The translations under genes were made by a program, and so were the position numbers. A DNA stretch of 64,000 bases. Origin: Actinomycetota bacterium. GTDB lineage: Bacteria > Actinomycetota > Coriobacteriia > Anaerosomatales > Anaerosomataceae. The notes under the pieces are model-generated. The model searched no databases and had not been told where the DNA came from. It was given only the letters and a program-made list of their open reading frames with translations. The stretch is from positions 103,643 through 167,642 of the forward strand of contig RCMX01000001.1 of the NCBI GenBank assembly GCA_004348925.1, in the 5' to 3' direction. How positions within the stretch are numbered: the first letter of the stretch is position 1; each line of letters begins with the position of its first letter. Shown here one piece after another: positions 28,736 to 37,232 of this stretch.

Positions 28736-30481
28736 CTACGGCTTCGCCATCCTCGGGTGGAATCGTCCGACGAGATAGGTGAAAAGCGGACCCAGGATCG
28801 CCACACCGGCAAGCGCGGTCATCTGGATGAGGTCAAGGTCGTACTTGAAGCCCCACCGGAGGTCGGGAAGGCGCCACACGGTCTTCGCGCCCCATTGCCA
28901 GAGGAACCAGGCGACCTGAAGGCCGAGAATCGACTGGATAGCCAGCGCGGTCGCCACTCCCAGGGAGAGCCAGCCGGGCGTGAAGCCATGGCGCGTGCCC
29001 TTCGCGGCGGGGCGGAAGAGCAGGTAGATCTCGCCGGCGACCAGGCAGCCGATGAGTCCGGCGATGACCGCTTCGATCATCCGCCCGTTGAAGAACGCCT
29101 GTACCTGCGACTCTTCGTTGAATGCCGAAAGCGACCACGCGAAGCGGTGAACCAGGAAGAACAGAGCGTTGTAGACGACAAGATACGCGGCCGATCCCGC
29201 GAGCGCGGCGACGAGCGCCCGCCACGAGGCGACGCCGATGACGCCAAGGATCGCGAGCGCGGCCAACGACAGCCCAAGAGCCATCGGGAGTCGGTCGGCG
29301 CGATCAGCCTTCAGGCGCGCCGCCTCCGCATCGGCGGTCACCTGCGCGAGATCGCTCGCCGAGCCAAGCGACGAGATGTCTTTGATGGCGGCCTGCCCGT
29401 TCAGTGTTCGCGCATACGCGAGGTCGAATCCGATTGCGCGCACGAAGTCGGCGTCTTTGGCGCGGCCGTTCGGGTCGGCGAGTAGGGCGTCGACTGCAAG
29501 CCCTGCGGCGTACTGCGGTGCCTGCATGCCGGCGAGTACCGCGATGGTAGGTGCGATGTCTTGCAGGAGCGCCGTCGAGCTCCCGCCTTTCACGCCGGGG
29601 CCCGCGAACGTGGCCGAGGTGTGGATCACCGGGTCTTCCCAGCCACCGTGTCCGCCGGTGGCTACGTGCCCGTGGTCGGGAAGCACGACGAAGACGGTCT
29701 CGCCGTCATCGACTCCTTCGATGAGCCGTTCGAGGTCCGCATCGACCTTCGCGACGACATCGGCGTACTCCTTCGACCCGGCGCCGTACCCGTGCCCCGC
29801 TTCATCAACATCGGGGAAGAGCGCGAAGATGAAGTCCGCGGCGTTCTCGTCGGCGAGCCTTATGGCGTCATCGACGATCGTGTTGGTGATGTAGCCGCCC
29901 TCCGGCCAGTCGGTGAGTGCAGTGGCGGTAGCGATCGTCGAGACACCGAAGAGCGTGTCGAGGTCCGTCGGCCCTGCGACGACGAGCGAACGCCCGGAGC
30001 CGGCGGCGACATCGAAGAGCGACTCGACTGCCACACGCTGCTCGTACCAGTTGGTCGTCACGCCGCTCACGTTTGGTGGAGCACCGGTGAGGATCGTCGT
30101 CCACGCGGGATAGGAGAGGCTCGGTTGCGGCACGGTGAGCGCGACATCGTTGCCGCGCTTGCGAAGCGCGTTGATGCTGGGCATGGTGCGTGATGCCGCG
30201 TCGGTGAGACCATCGATAAGCACCAGCACGACGCGGCGAGGAGTCGCATCCGGTACGGCTATGGACAGCGGGGGCCGCTTGCCCGTGAACGTGTCGGTCG
30301 GCATCGACGTGAACGGGCTCTTGTAGTCCACCACCTGACTCCAGGAGTAGCCGGCCAGCGTGTACGCCGCGTACGAGATGCCGAGCGAGACGAGCACGCC
30401 GAGCACGAGAAGCGCCCACGGCTTCAGGCCGAGACGTGCAGGGTGCTTCTTCGGAGTCATCTCGTTTGCAGGGGAGTCCAT
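28736..30481 (-). CDS. Membrane-bound type I phosphodiesterase / alkaline-phosphatase-superfamily protein
   Basis: This 581-residue protein has a membrane anchor near the N-terminus (about 20-42), an extracytoplasmic alkaline-phosphatase-fold domain (about 75-390) and five or six C-terminal membrane helices (about 415-575). Metal and catalytic motifs: VLIDGLTD, the nucleophile Thr in YPAWTTILTG, DVDEAGHGYG, and PDHGHVATGGHGG. This is the pattern of nucleotide pyrophosphatase/phosphodiesterases, which also resembles phosphoglycerol and polysaccharide-modifying transferases. The substrate is unknown. A perfect AAGGAGG site precedes ATG 30481. Confidence 0.85.
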   Translation of the reverse strand: MDSPANEMTPKKHPARLGLKPWALLVLGVLVSLGISYAAYTLAGYSWSQVVDYKSPFTSMPTDTFTGKRPPLSIAVPDATPRRVVLVLIDGLTDAASRTMPSINALRKRGNDVALTVPQPSLSYPAWTTILTGAPPNVSGVTTNWYEQRVAVESLFDVAAGSGRSLVVAGPTDLDTLFGVSTIATATALTDWPEGGYITNTIVDDAIRLADENAADFIFALFPDVDEAGHGYGAGSKEYADVVAKVDADLERLIEGVDDGETVFVVLPDHGHVATGGHGGWEDPVIHTSATFAGPGVKGGSSTALLQDIAPTIAVLAGMQAPQYAAGLAVDALLADPNGRAKDADFVRAIGFDLAYARTLNGQAAIKDISSLGSASDLAQVTADAEAARLKADRADRLPMALGLSLAALAILGVIGVASWRALVAALAGSAAYLVVYNALFFLVHRFAWSLSAFNEESQVQAFFNGRMIEAVIAGLIGCLVAGEIYLLFRPAAKGTRHGFTPGWLSLGVATALAIQSILGLQVAWFLWQWGAKTVWRLPDLRWGFKYDLDLIQMTALAGVAILGPLFTYLVGRFHPRMAKP

Positions 30482-30627
30482 GGTGCCTCCTTGTATGGCT
30501 GTTGATGCGAGTGTGACCATCCGGACCCCTCAAGGGCAAGTGCTGTCTTCGCTGGCTGCTGCAGCCTGGACGTGTGGACCGGGAACCGCCACCATAGGAG
30601 GGTCGCTCGGACGCTAAAGGAGGAGCC

Positions 30628-31515
30628 ATGGCGGTCAGCATCGTCACCGACAGCACGTCGTACCTGCCGCTCGCGGAGCGCGCCCGCTACGGCATCGGCG
30701 TCGTGCCGCTCTCGGTTCACCTCGACGGTGTCGAGTATGTGGAAGACACGCCGATCGTGGAGAGTTTCTACGCTGCGCTTGCGGCATCGAAGGCGTTCCC
30801 GACGTCGTCGCAGCCATCAGTCAACGTGCTCGTCGAGGCGCTGGAGGCGCCGGTCGCCCGGGGCGATGATGTGGTCGCGGTCTTCCTGTCTTCCGAGATG
30901 AGCGGCACGTACTCGACCGCACTGCTTGCTCGCGACATGGTGCAGGAGAAGCACCCCGAAGCGAACATCGAAGTGATCGACTCGCGGTCGAACTGCATGG
31001 AGCTGGGCTTCGCCGTTCTTTCGGCGGCACGTGCCGCGGCAGGCGGCGGCACGCTCGATCAGGTGGCCGAGGCGGCGCGCCGCACCATCGCGCGGACACG
31101 GTTCCTGTTCGTGCCGGACACGCTCGAGTACCTTCGGCGTGGCGGGCGGATGGGCGGCGCACAGGCGCTGCTCGGCACCTTGCTGCAGATACGGCCGATC
31201 CTTACCGTCGTTGACGGGCGGACCGAGGTGTTCGCCAAGGTGCGGACGAAGAGCAAAGCACTCGCTGAGATCGTTGCGGCGTTCAAGCGCGACATCGACG
31301 CGAAGGGATTCTGCGACGCCATCGTGCACCACATCGACGACGAGCCGGAAGGCGCGCAGCTCGCGAAGATGGTAGAGGCGGTGACCGGGGTAGCGCCGCA
31401 GGTCATCGGCATCGGCCCCGCTATCGGGACGCACGTCGGTCCGTCAACCGCAGGCCTCGTCTACAGCACTAACGAGGAAATGCACAAGTCCGTCTCCGGA
31501 AAGGAGCAGCCGTGA
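30628..31515 (+). CDS. DegV family fatty-acid-binding protein (second)
   Basis: The 295-residue protein has IVTDSTSYLPL, TSSQPSVNVLVEAL, VFLSSEMSGTYSTA (lipid headgroup site), EYLRRGGRMGGAQALLGTLL and the closing GPAIGTHVGPSTAGLVY. These are complete DegV/FakB motifs. AAAGGAGGAGCC before ATG 30628 supports the start. The next gene is another degV overlapping by four bases. The pair suggests binding proteins for two lipid classes made in fixed proportion, but this is inferred. Confidence 0.9.
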   Translation: MAVSIVTDSTSYLPLAERARYGIGVVPLSVHLDGVEYVEDTPIVESFYAALAASKAFPTSSQPSVNVLVEALEAPVARGDDVVAVFLSSEMSGTYSTALLARDMVQEKHPEANIEVIDSRSNCMELGFAVLSAARAAAGGGTLDQVAEAARRTIARTRFLFVPDTLEYLRRGGRMGGAQALLGTLLQIRPILTVVDGRTEVFAKVRTKSKALAEIVAAFKRDIDAKGFCDAIVHHIDDEPEGAQLAKMVEAVTGVAPQVIGIGPAIGTHVGPSTAGLVYSTNEEMHKSVSGKEQP

Positions 31516-32381
31516 CCGGCCGCCCCATGCTCATTGTCGACTCGTGCTCGGACTTGACGGCGGAGATCGTTGATTCGCTGGACATCCACGAGATTCACTT
31601 CCCGTTCACCATCGCCGGCGTGGACCGCGAAGACGACTTTGGTCGCACGTTCCCGCATGCCTCCTTCTACCAGGCCATGCGCGACGGGAGCGAGCCGACC
31701 ACCGCGCAGATTCCCCGGACGACGTTCGCCGAGGCGTTCCGTCTCGCTGCGACCGAAGGCCGCACCGCGATCTACCTCGGCTTCTCTTCGGGATTATCCG
31801 GAACATTCGACAGCGCGTTCCTCACGCGGCAGTCGGTGCTTGAGGAATTCCCGGACGCTGACATCCGCATTCTCGACACGTTATCGGCATCGATCGCCGA
31901 GGGCCTCATCGTGTACGAAGCCGCCCGCATGCTCGCCGCTGGCGCGTCTGCCGATGAGCTCGTCGCGTGGGCAGAGGCGAATCGCATGCGGGTGAACGGC
32001 TTCTTCACGCTCGACAACCTCGAATCGCTCAAGCGCGGAGGGCGCATCTCGGATGCCGCCGCAGCTGCCGGTGCGATGCTCGACATCAAGCCGATCCTGC
32101 TCCTCGATCGCGAGGGCAAGCTCACGCTCAAGCGCAGCGTCCGCGGCCGGAAGAAGTCGCTCTCGGCGCTCATCGATATCATGGCCGAGCGTGCCGAGCA
32201 GCCGGTTGGCACCATGATCGTCGGTCACGCCGATGCGCCCGAAGATGCCGAGAAGGTGCGCGCGATGGTCGAGGAGCGATTCTCGCCCGCTGAGATACTG
32301 ATGCTTGAGATCGGCCCCGTCATCGGTGCGCACGTCGGCCCCGGAATGGTCGCCGTGAGCTTCTGGGGCGCCGAGCGTTAG
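31512..32381 (+). CDS. DegV family fatty-acid-binding protein (third)
   Basis: The 289-residue protein has LIVDSCSDLTAEIVDSLD, TTAQIPRTTFAEAF, IYLGFSSGLSGTFDSAFL, DNLESLKRGGRISDAAAAAGAMLDIKP and GPVIGAHVGPGMVAVSF. It is a distinct DegV paralogue, not a tandem duplicate of the preceding one: TSQPS is replaced by TAQIP. The start GTG 31512 overlaps the previous stop. It ends 19 bases before a strong bidirectional terminator. Confidence 0.9.
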   Translation: MTGRPMLIVDSCSDLTAEIVDSLDIHEIHFPFTIAGVDREDDFGRTFPHASFYQAMRDGSEPTTAQIPRTTFAEAFRLAATEGRTAIYLGFSSGLSGTFDSAFLTRQSVLEEFPDADIRILDTLSASIAEGLIVYEAARMLAAGASADELVAWAEANRMRVNGFFTLDNLESLKRGGRISDAAAAAGAMLDIKPILLLDREGKLTLKRSVRGRKKSLSALIDIMAERAEQPVGTMIVGHADAPEDAEKVRAMVEERFSPAEILMLEIGPVIGAHVGPGMVAVSFWGAER

Positions 32382-32400
32382 CCCTTTCTGAGTGCAGCAC

Positions 32401-32440
32401 GGCCGCCGCCCGGGAGGGAACCCCTCGCCGGGCGGCGGCC
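32401..32440. terminator. Bidirectional terminator between degV and the cPGS-like gene
   Basis: GGCCGCCGCCCGG (32401-32413) and CCGGGCGGCGGCC (32428-32440) form a perfect 13-bp stem with a 14-base loop between two convergent genes. The flanks are only mildly T-rich. Confidence 0.75.
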
Positions 32441-32453
32441 GCTTCTGTGGCTT

Positions 32454-33785
32454 CTAGCGCAGGCCGTGCTTGTCGCAGAAGGCCGCGACGATGTCGTCGA
32501 TCGTCGGCTCCGATGCATCCGTGACCGCGTAGGTGGCCCGGACGGTCGGTTGCGGGATCGTGATCAGTCGCGACAGATCGATCGGCGTTGCTACGATCAC
32601 CACGTCGCAATCGGTCCCGGCTATCGTGAGCTCCAGGTCGCGCAGCTGTTCTGCCGAGTACCCCATCGCTGGCAGCACCTCGGTCAGATGCGGATAGGCC
32701 TCGAGGGTTCCCGCTATCGAGCCGACTGCCGCTGGCCGCGGATCCACCAGCTCTGCGGCGCCAGCATCGCGCGCTGCGATCGCGCCCGCGCCGTACGGCA
32801 TGCCGCCGTGCGTGACGGTGGGGCCGTCCTCGATCACGAGCACACGCTTGCCACGCACGCTCTCCGGATCGTTGAGGGTGATGGTGGATGCGGTCTCAAT
32901 GAGGACCGCATCGTGATTGAGCGATGCCGAGACCGCGCGCAGTCCGGCGACAGCCGCGGGGTCGGCCGTGTTCACCTTGTTGATGACGAGCACATCGGCG
33001 CGCAGGAAGTTGGACTCTCCCGGATAGTAGAGGCGCTCGTGCCCGGGTCGGTGCGGGTCGAGTGCCACGATCTCCAGATCCGACTTGTAGAACGGCAGAT
33101 CGTTGTTGCCGCCGTCCCAGATGATGACGTCAGCTTCCTTCTCGGCCTCGCGCAGGATCGCCTTGTAGTCGACACCGGCGTACACGACGATGCCTTCGAT
33201 GACGAGGTGCTCGTACTCCTCGCGCTCTTCGATCGTCACGCCGTAGTTGTCGAGGTCCTCGATGGTCGCGTACCGCTCGACGCGCATCTTCAGCAGGTCG
33301 CGGTAGGGCATGGGGTGTCGGATATCCACGGCACGCAGCCCGCGCGCCTTAAGTGCCGAGACGACGCGCTTCGAGATACCGCTCTTGCCAACACCCGTGC
33401 GTACGGCGCACACGGAGATGACCGGCTTGCTCGACGGAATCATCGTCGGATCGGCGCCGAGCAGCATGAAGTCGGCTCCCTCGGCCAGCACGAGCGATGC
33501 TTTGTGCATCAGGTCGACATGCGCGATGTCGCTGTACGCGAAGATGACTCGCTCCACGCCGTCTTCGCGGATGAGCCTGGTGAGCTCGCGCTCGTGGACG
33601 ATCGGGATACCGGCGGGGTAGAGCGGGCCGGCGAGTTCGGGCGGGAACGTCCGGCCTTCGATGCCCGGGATCTGCGTCGCCGTGATCGCTACGATCTCCG
33701 TGGTCTCGTCATCTCGGTACCGCACGAGGAAGTCGTGGAAGTCACGACCGGCGGCGCCCATGATGACCGTGCGTGTACGAGGCAT
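32454..33785 (-). CDS. Cyclic 2,3-diphosphoglycerate synthetase-like P-loop protein
   Basis: The 443-residue protein has an N-terminal Rossmann-like domain (TVIMGAAGRDFHDFLVRYRDD), a P-loop in SVCAVRTGVGKSGISKRV (about residues 125-142), WDGGNNDLPFY, and INKVNTA resembling a GTPase NKxD-type motif. This is the architecture of archaeal cPGS and of bacterial homologues annotated as GTPases, whose function is not established. The archaeal enzyme makes a thermoprotectant from 2,3-bisphosphoglycerate. AAGGAG lies 5 bases before ATG 33785. It stands alone with its own promoter at 33868-33896. Confidence 0.8.
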   Translation of the reverse strand: MPRTRTVIMGAAGRDFHDFLVRYRDDETTEIVAITATQIPGIEGRTFPPELAGPLYPAGIPIVHERELTRLIREDGVERVIFAYSDIAHVDLMHKASLVLAEGADFMLLGADPTMIPSSKPVISVCAVRTGVGKSGISKRVVSALKARGLRAVDIRHPMPYRDLLKMRVERYATIEDLDNYGVTIEEREEYEHLVIEGIVVYAGVDYKAILREAEKEADVIIWDGGNNDLPFYKSDLEIVALDPHRPGHERLYYPGESNFLRADVLVINKVNTADPAAVAGLRAVSASLNHDAVLIETASTITLNDPESVRGKRVLVIEDGPTVTHGGMPYGAGAIAARDAGAAELVDPRPAAVGSIAGTLEAYPHLTEVLPAMGYSAEQLRDLELTIAGTDCDVVIVATPIDLSRLITIPQPTVRATYAVTDASEPTIDDIVAAFCDKHGLR

Positions 33786-33867
33786 GCGAACTCCTTCGTC
33801 GTCGGGTCACGTTACTGCTCCCGATTGGACGAGGCGCCCTGTTGTTTGCATACTTTCGCAGCACGAG

Positions 33868-33896
33868 CGCATACTCGCCCGCTCATTGAGTCACAA
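33868..33896 (-). promoter_or_regulatory. Sigma-A-type promoter of the cPGS-like gene
   Basis: On the minus strand TTGTGA (33891-33896) and TATGCG (33868-33873) are separated by 17 bases. This lies about 83 bases upstream of ATG 33785. Spacing is ideal; the -10 is imperfect. Confidence 0.45.
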
Positions 33897-34008
33897 TTAG
33901 AGCATACCCCTACCACGCGGCCAGATGACAGCCGATGTTGGATTCGATGGTTCCGCCGCCGTGCCCGCTCTGTCAGGATGAGCAGGCACCCTCCGGAAGA
34001 AGGTTCAC

Positions 34009-34329
34009 GTGGACGTCGTTCTCGCAGTGCTCGGTTGCGTCGGTGGCTTCACCGTGGGGTGGCTCGGGGGGTTTCGCCTTGGCGCGCTCGTGAGCGACAG
34101 GGGCGCCTGGCTCTACTGGCTTCTCAATGTGCTCGCAGTGATCCTCGGGGTGGCGGGCGACTTCCTTGGGTTCGTGTTTGGGCAGCCCTGGTTGTGGATC
34201 GCCTCGATCTCGCTTCTGATAGCCACGCTGACCGGGCTCAAGTACGGCCGAGGCAAGACCGTGGGGCGTGGCAGTCTGGACCGTCCCGAGCCTGAGGAAC
34301 GCGACCTTCCGTCGGTCTGGGAGGACTAG
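34009..34329 (+). CDS. Small membrane protein of unknown function
   Basis: This 106-residue protein has three hydrophobic segments (about 3-20, 37-56 and 61-80), with Gly-rich turns (CVGGFTVGWLGGFRLGALV), and a charged C-terminal tail of ~25 residues (DRPEPEERDLPSVWED). I do not recognise a family. The start is GTG 34009, preceded by GAAGAAGG. It converges on the methyltransferase gene with a 4-base overlap. Confidence 0.6.
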   Translation: MDVVLAVLGCVGGFTVGWLGGFRLGALVSDRGAWLYWLLNVLAVILGVAGDFLGFVFGQPWLWIASISLLIATLTGLKYGRGKTVGRGSLDRPEPEERDLPSVWED

Positions 34330-34904
34330 AGCGCTACCACGCCAGTGACCACGCTGTGGTATGCGAGCACGTCGTGAACCCTGACGCTCTCGAATCCGGC
34401 GGCGGACAACTGACGTGCGATCTCATCGACTGCAACGCGGTGCTCGATGGGGGGACCTTTCGGCGTTGCCTCACGCTTCCAGTCGACGATAGCGACCGTG
34501 CCCCCGCGGTGCAGCAAGCGCCTCGCCTCGGCAAGCATGCGTGCGGGGTCATCGAGCTCGTGGTGAAGGTTCACGGTGTACACCAGGTCCGCGATGCCGT
34601 CCGGGAGCGGAATCGAGCCGGCGTCTGCATCGGTCACGACGATCTCGGCAGGGGAGTCGACGCTTGGGTGGTCGCGCATCCAGTCGAGCATCACGGGCTC
34701 AGAATCCACCGCGTAGAGCGTGCCCGCGGGCATCCTGAGCGCGAACTCGCGGACGAACATGCCCGTACCGGCTCCGATCTCAACCACAGAGGTGGCACCA
34801 GGCGTGCCGAAGGCCTCCCACAGTGCCTCGGGATTCAGATCCACAAGGCGACCGACGTCGTTGAGTCGATCCAGTTTGGCGGGGTCGAAGCGATGTGCGA
34901 CCAT
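34326..34904 (-). CDS. Class I SAM-dependent methyltransferase
   Basis: The 192-residue protein has SAM motif I VVEIGAGTGMFVREFA, the acidic motif II AVDSEPVMLDWM, DADAGSIPLPDG and the post-motif YTVNLHHELDDPARMLAEARRLLHRGG. This is the Methyltransf_11 (UbiE/menaquinone-type) pattern, but the substrate cannot be assigned. GGAG lies 5 bases before ATG 34904; the longer open frame to 34955 lacks such a site. It is a single gene between convergent and divergent neighbours. Confidence 0.85.
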   Translation of the reverse strand: MVAHRFDPAKLDRLNDVGRLVDLNPEALWEAFGTPGATSVVEIGAGTGMFVREFALRMPAGTLYAVDSEPVMLDWMRDHPSVDSPAEIVVTDADAGSIPLPDGIADLVYTVNLHHELDDPARMLAEARRLLHRGGTVAIVDWKREATPKGPPIEHRVAVDEIARQLSAAGFESVRVHDVLAYHSVVTGVVAL

Positions 34905-35033
34905 GAGGACTCCAAGTCCGTTAGCAGATTCACGAGACACCAACCCTCGGTTCACACGACGTACATACCCGGGGGAGACACTCAGTAGCGTACAAGGAAC
35001 TCCCTATCCGTACCATTGCAGGAGGTGCACGAC

Positions 35034-35573
35034 ATGAATCGAAGCAAGTCCATCGCGCTCGTGGCAGTCGGTCTGATGGCTGGCCTGATCCTGGGCAGTG
35101 TGGGGTTTGCGTATGCCGCTCCGGCCGACACGCAGCCGACGAATCCGGTGCTCGCAAGCGGGCTGCATCTGGGCCAGAGCATCCGTGACGCGGGAGGGCG
35201 ACTGGTAGACATCCTCGCCTCGATGACCGGGCTTTCCACCGATGAGATCCAGGCCGAGCGCGCGGACGGCAAGTCGATCGTGGACATCGCCGAGGCGAAC
35301 GGCGTGAGCGGCGACGCGGTCGTTGACTCGGCACTCGATGCGCGTACTGCAGCGCTCGACGCCGCTGTGAAGGCGGGCACCATCACGCAGGAGCAGGCGG
35401 ACGCGTGCGAAGCCCAGATGGTGGATCGCGTGACCGAGCGTGCGACGACCGACGAAGTCGGACCTCCGAGCTGGGCCGGTGGCGGCCGCGGTGCCGGCGG
35501 CGGCGGTTGTGGCGCTGGCGGCGGCATGGGCGGCGGTTGTGGCGCTGGCGACGGGACGTGCCTCGCGCAGTAG
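35034..35573 (+). CDS. Exported protein with Cys/Gly-rich tail
   Basis: The 179-residue protein has a clear signal peptide (NRSKSIALVAVGLMAGLILG, cleavage near AYA-AP at about residue 28). A helical middle follows (GRLVDILASMTGLSTDEIQAER, then SIVDIAEANGVSGDAVVDSAL and AKAGTITQEQADACEAQM-like repeats), similar to the helical repeat proteins seen in actinobacterial and clostridial secretomes. The last ~40 residues are glycine with spaced cysteines (GCGAG twice), which could bind metal or crosslink. AGGAGGTG lies before ATG 35034. A strong terminator follows. The function is unknown. Confidence 0.7.
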   Translation: MNRSKSIALVAVGLMAGLILGSVGFAYAAPADTQPTNPVLASGLHLGQSIRDAGGRLVDILASMTGLSTDEIQAERADGKSIVDIAEANGVSGDAVVDSALDARTAALDAAVKAGTITQEQADACEAQMVDRVTERATTDEVGPPSWAGGGRGAGGGGCGAGGGMGGGCGAGDGTCLAQ

Positions 35574-35607
35574 GTGCGATTCGCTCTTTAGGACGTGTCA
35601 GCATGCA

Positions 35608-35637
35608 CGAAGGGCGACCCAGTCGGGTCGCCCTTCG
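35608..35637 (+). terminator. Terminator after the exported Cys/Gly-rich protein
   Basis: CGAAGGGCGACCC and GGGTCGCCCTTCG form a perfect 13-bp stem with a 4-base loop (AGTC), 34 bases after the stop codon. T content after the stem is low (CCTTGCG). Confidence 0.75.
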
Positions 35638-35674
35638 CCTTGCGACAAACATTGGAAAACGCTGAACTTTCCTT

Positions 35675-35738
35675 TAAGGTTACGGGGAATTCGAACGATA
35701 ACGGGTGTAGGGGCGAAATACCCTGACGAACCGTACCC
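35675..35738 (+). promoter_or_regulatory. Sigma-28-like promoter / structured leader before the prepilin operon
   Basis: TAAG (35675-35678), 15 bases, then AACGATAA (35694-35701) resembles the flagellar-type consensus TAAA-N15-GCCGATAA. The same stretch can also fold: GGTTACGG (35678-35685) pairs with CCGTACC (35731-35737), and an inner AGGG/CCCT hairpin forms at 35709-35724. Promoter and RNA readings are partly exclusive. GGTGAGG before ATG 35757 (shown as 35757-35759) serves the first pilin gene. Confidence 0.4.
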
Positions 35739-35756
35739 AAAAGCGGTGAGGCACAC

Positions 35757-37232
35757 ATGGGACGTTGTATACATCTTCGAAGCGACAGCGGGTTCACGGT
35801 CATGGAGTTGGTGTGGTCATCCATGATTATGCTCGTCGTTGTGATGGGCGTTTACGGGGTGCTGACATTCGCGGCGCAGAGCACGCAGTTGAATGCGACC
35901 CGAGTCACGGCACTCAATCTCGCTAATCAGCGAATCGAACAGGCGCGCAATCTCAGCTATGACAACGTTGGTGTGACGTACGCTGACGGCACCCAGGGCA
36001 ACCCCGCCGGTACGATCGCCACCCCTGAGGTCGTCGACTCCCGGTTCACGGTGACGACGACGGTTTCCTGGGCGCGCGATCCGGCCACGAACCGTGCGCT
36101 GTACAAGAACGTTCATGTGACGGTCGCGTGGACCGAGGGTCGCGCAGGTCATGTCGACGTAAGCACGAGCATCTACGGCAAGAGCAACGTGGCGAATGCC
36201 GGCGACCTCTCCGTGGTGGTTCGCGACCGTGACACCGACGAAGCGCTTGCGGGCGCGGTGGTCACGGTTCGACCCGCGTCCGGGACTGCCAGGGTGGTCA
36301 CCACCGACGCGAACGGCGAGGCGTTCTACGGCTACCTGCCGTCAGGCACGTACGCCGTCACGGTGGTGAAGGGCGACTACATCTTCGATCCGGTCGTACT
36401 TGGATCCGTAACCGTACAATCCGATCTTCTGACGTCTGTCGTCGCCTACGCGCAACATCCCAGTACCGTACGCGTACTTGTTGACGATGGTGCATCGAAC
36501 CCCGTTGCGAACTCCGCCGTGACGCTCACCGCTCCCTCGGGCGCGGTTGTCACGGTCAACACCGACGGCAGCGGGGTTGCGACGTTCGATAACCTGCTTG
36601 TAGGGAACTACCAGGTTGCTGCGCGGTACACCGGCAGAACGACGGCGCGCGGCGTCGTCAACGTCGCCGCCGGAGGGCAGACGTACGACATCGCCCTGTC
36701 GCTCTCGCCCAGGGTCGGCCTTACCGTACGCGTCATCGACAGCTCGGGCGTGGCGGTGCAGGGTGCGACCGTGACTGTCCGGGGTCCGACCCCGTCGACC
36801 GCGAACGCGCCCGGAAGCCCCGCAGCTACAGCGAGCAACGGCGAAGTCTCGTTCGGCACGCTTGAGGACGGTGTCTACACCATCACCGCGACGAAGAGCG
36901 GGATGGTCGACGCAGCGCCCCAGCAGGTGACATACGACGGCTCAAGCGTCACGGTCCCGGTTCTAACGCTGGGTCTGAACCAATACGGGACGCTCGAGAT
37001 CCACATCTTCGACAAGCACGGCAACCCGGTCACATCACGAACCCGCGTGAGCGTATGGGGCCCGAACGGCTACACCGCGAACATCCGGTCGGCCAGCACG
37101 TCCAGAGACGTGATCGTCATAACCCAGCTGAGCCCGGGCCAGTACAGCGTGCAGCCGGATGCCGGAGGCCAGATACGCACCGTCGATGTGCAGGCGGGCC
37201 AAACGTCCATCGTGAATGTGAACCTGCCATGA
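35757..37232 (+). CDS. Prepilin-like protein with repeated Ig-like (Cna_B/CarboxypepD-reg) domains
   Basis: The 491-residue protein starts with a short basic leader and the prepilin peptidase site SG|FTVMELVWSS, followed by the hydrophobic pilin helix. After a PilV/PilE-like N-terminal domain (to about 145) come three or four repeated beta domains, each beginning with phrases such as LSVVVRDRDTDEALAGAVVTV, VRVLVDDGASNPVANSAVTL, LTVRVIDSSGVAVQGATVTV and LEIHIFDKHGNPV. These match carboxypeptidase-regulatory/Cna_B-type modules, common in adhesins. It is far longer than a normal minor pilin. It overlaps the next gene by four bases. A tip or adhesin role is inferred. Confidence 0.8.
   Translation: MGRCIHLRSDSGFTVMELVWSSMIMLVVVMGVYGVLTFAAQSTQLNATRVTALNLANQRIEQARNLSYDNVGVTYADGTQGNPAGTIATPEVVDSRFTVTTTVSWARDPATNRALYKNVHVTVAWTEGRAGHVDVSTSIYGKSNVANAGDLSVVVRDRDTDEALAGAVVTVRPASGTARVVTTDANGEAFYGYLPSGTYAVTVVKGDYIFDPVVLGSVTVQSDLLTSVVAYAQHPSTVRVLVDDGASNPVANSAVTLTAPSGAVVTVNTDGSGVATFDNLLVGNYQVAARYTGRTTARGVVNVAAGGQTYDIALSLSPRVGLTVRVIDSSGVAVQGATVTVRGPTPSTANAPGSPAATASNGEVSFGTLEDGVYTITATKSGMVDAAPQQVTYDGSSVTVPVLTLGLNQYGTLEIHIFDKHGNPVTSRTRVSVWGPNGYTANIRSASTSRDVIVITQLSPGQYSVQPDAGGQIRTVDVQAGQTSIVNVNLP

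Noticed and set aside
35675..35756. Cyclic-di-GMP riboswitch before the pilin operon.
   Set aside because: The GEMM core sequence (GACGCAAAGCC-like) and two-helix layout are missing; kept only as an unassigned structured leader.
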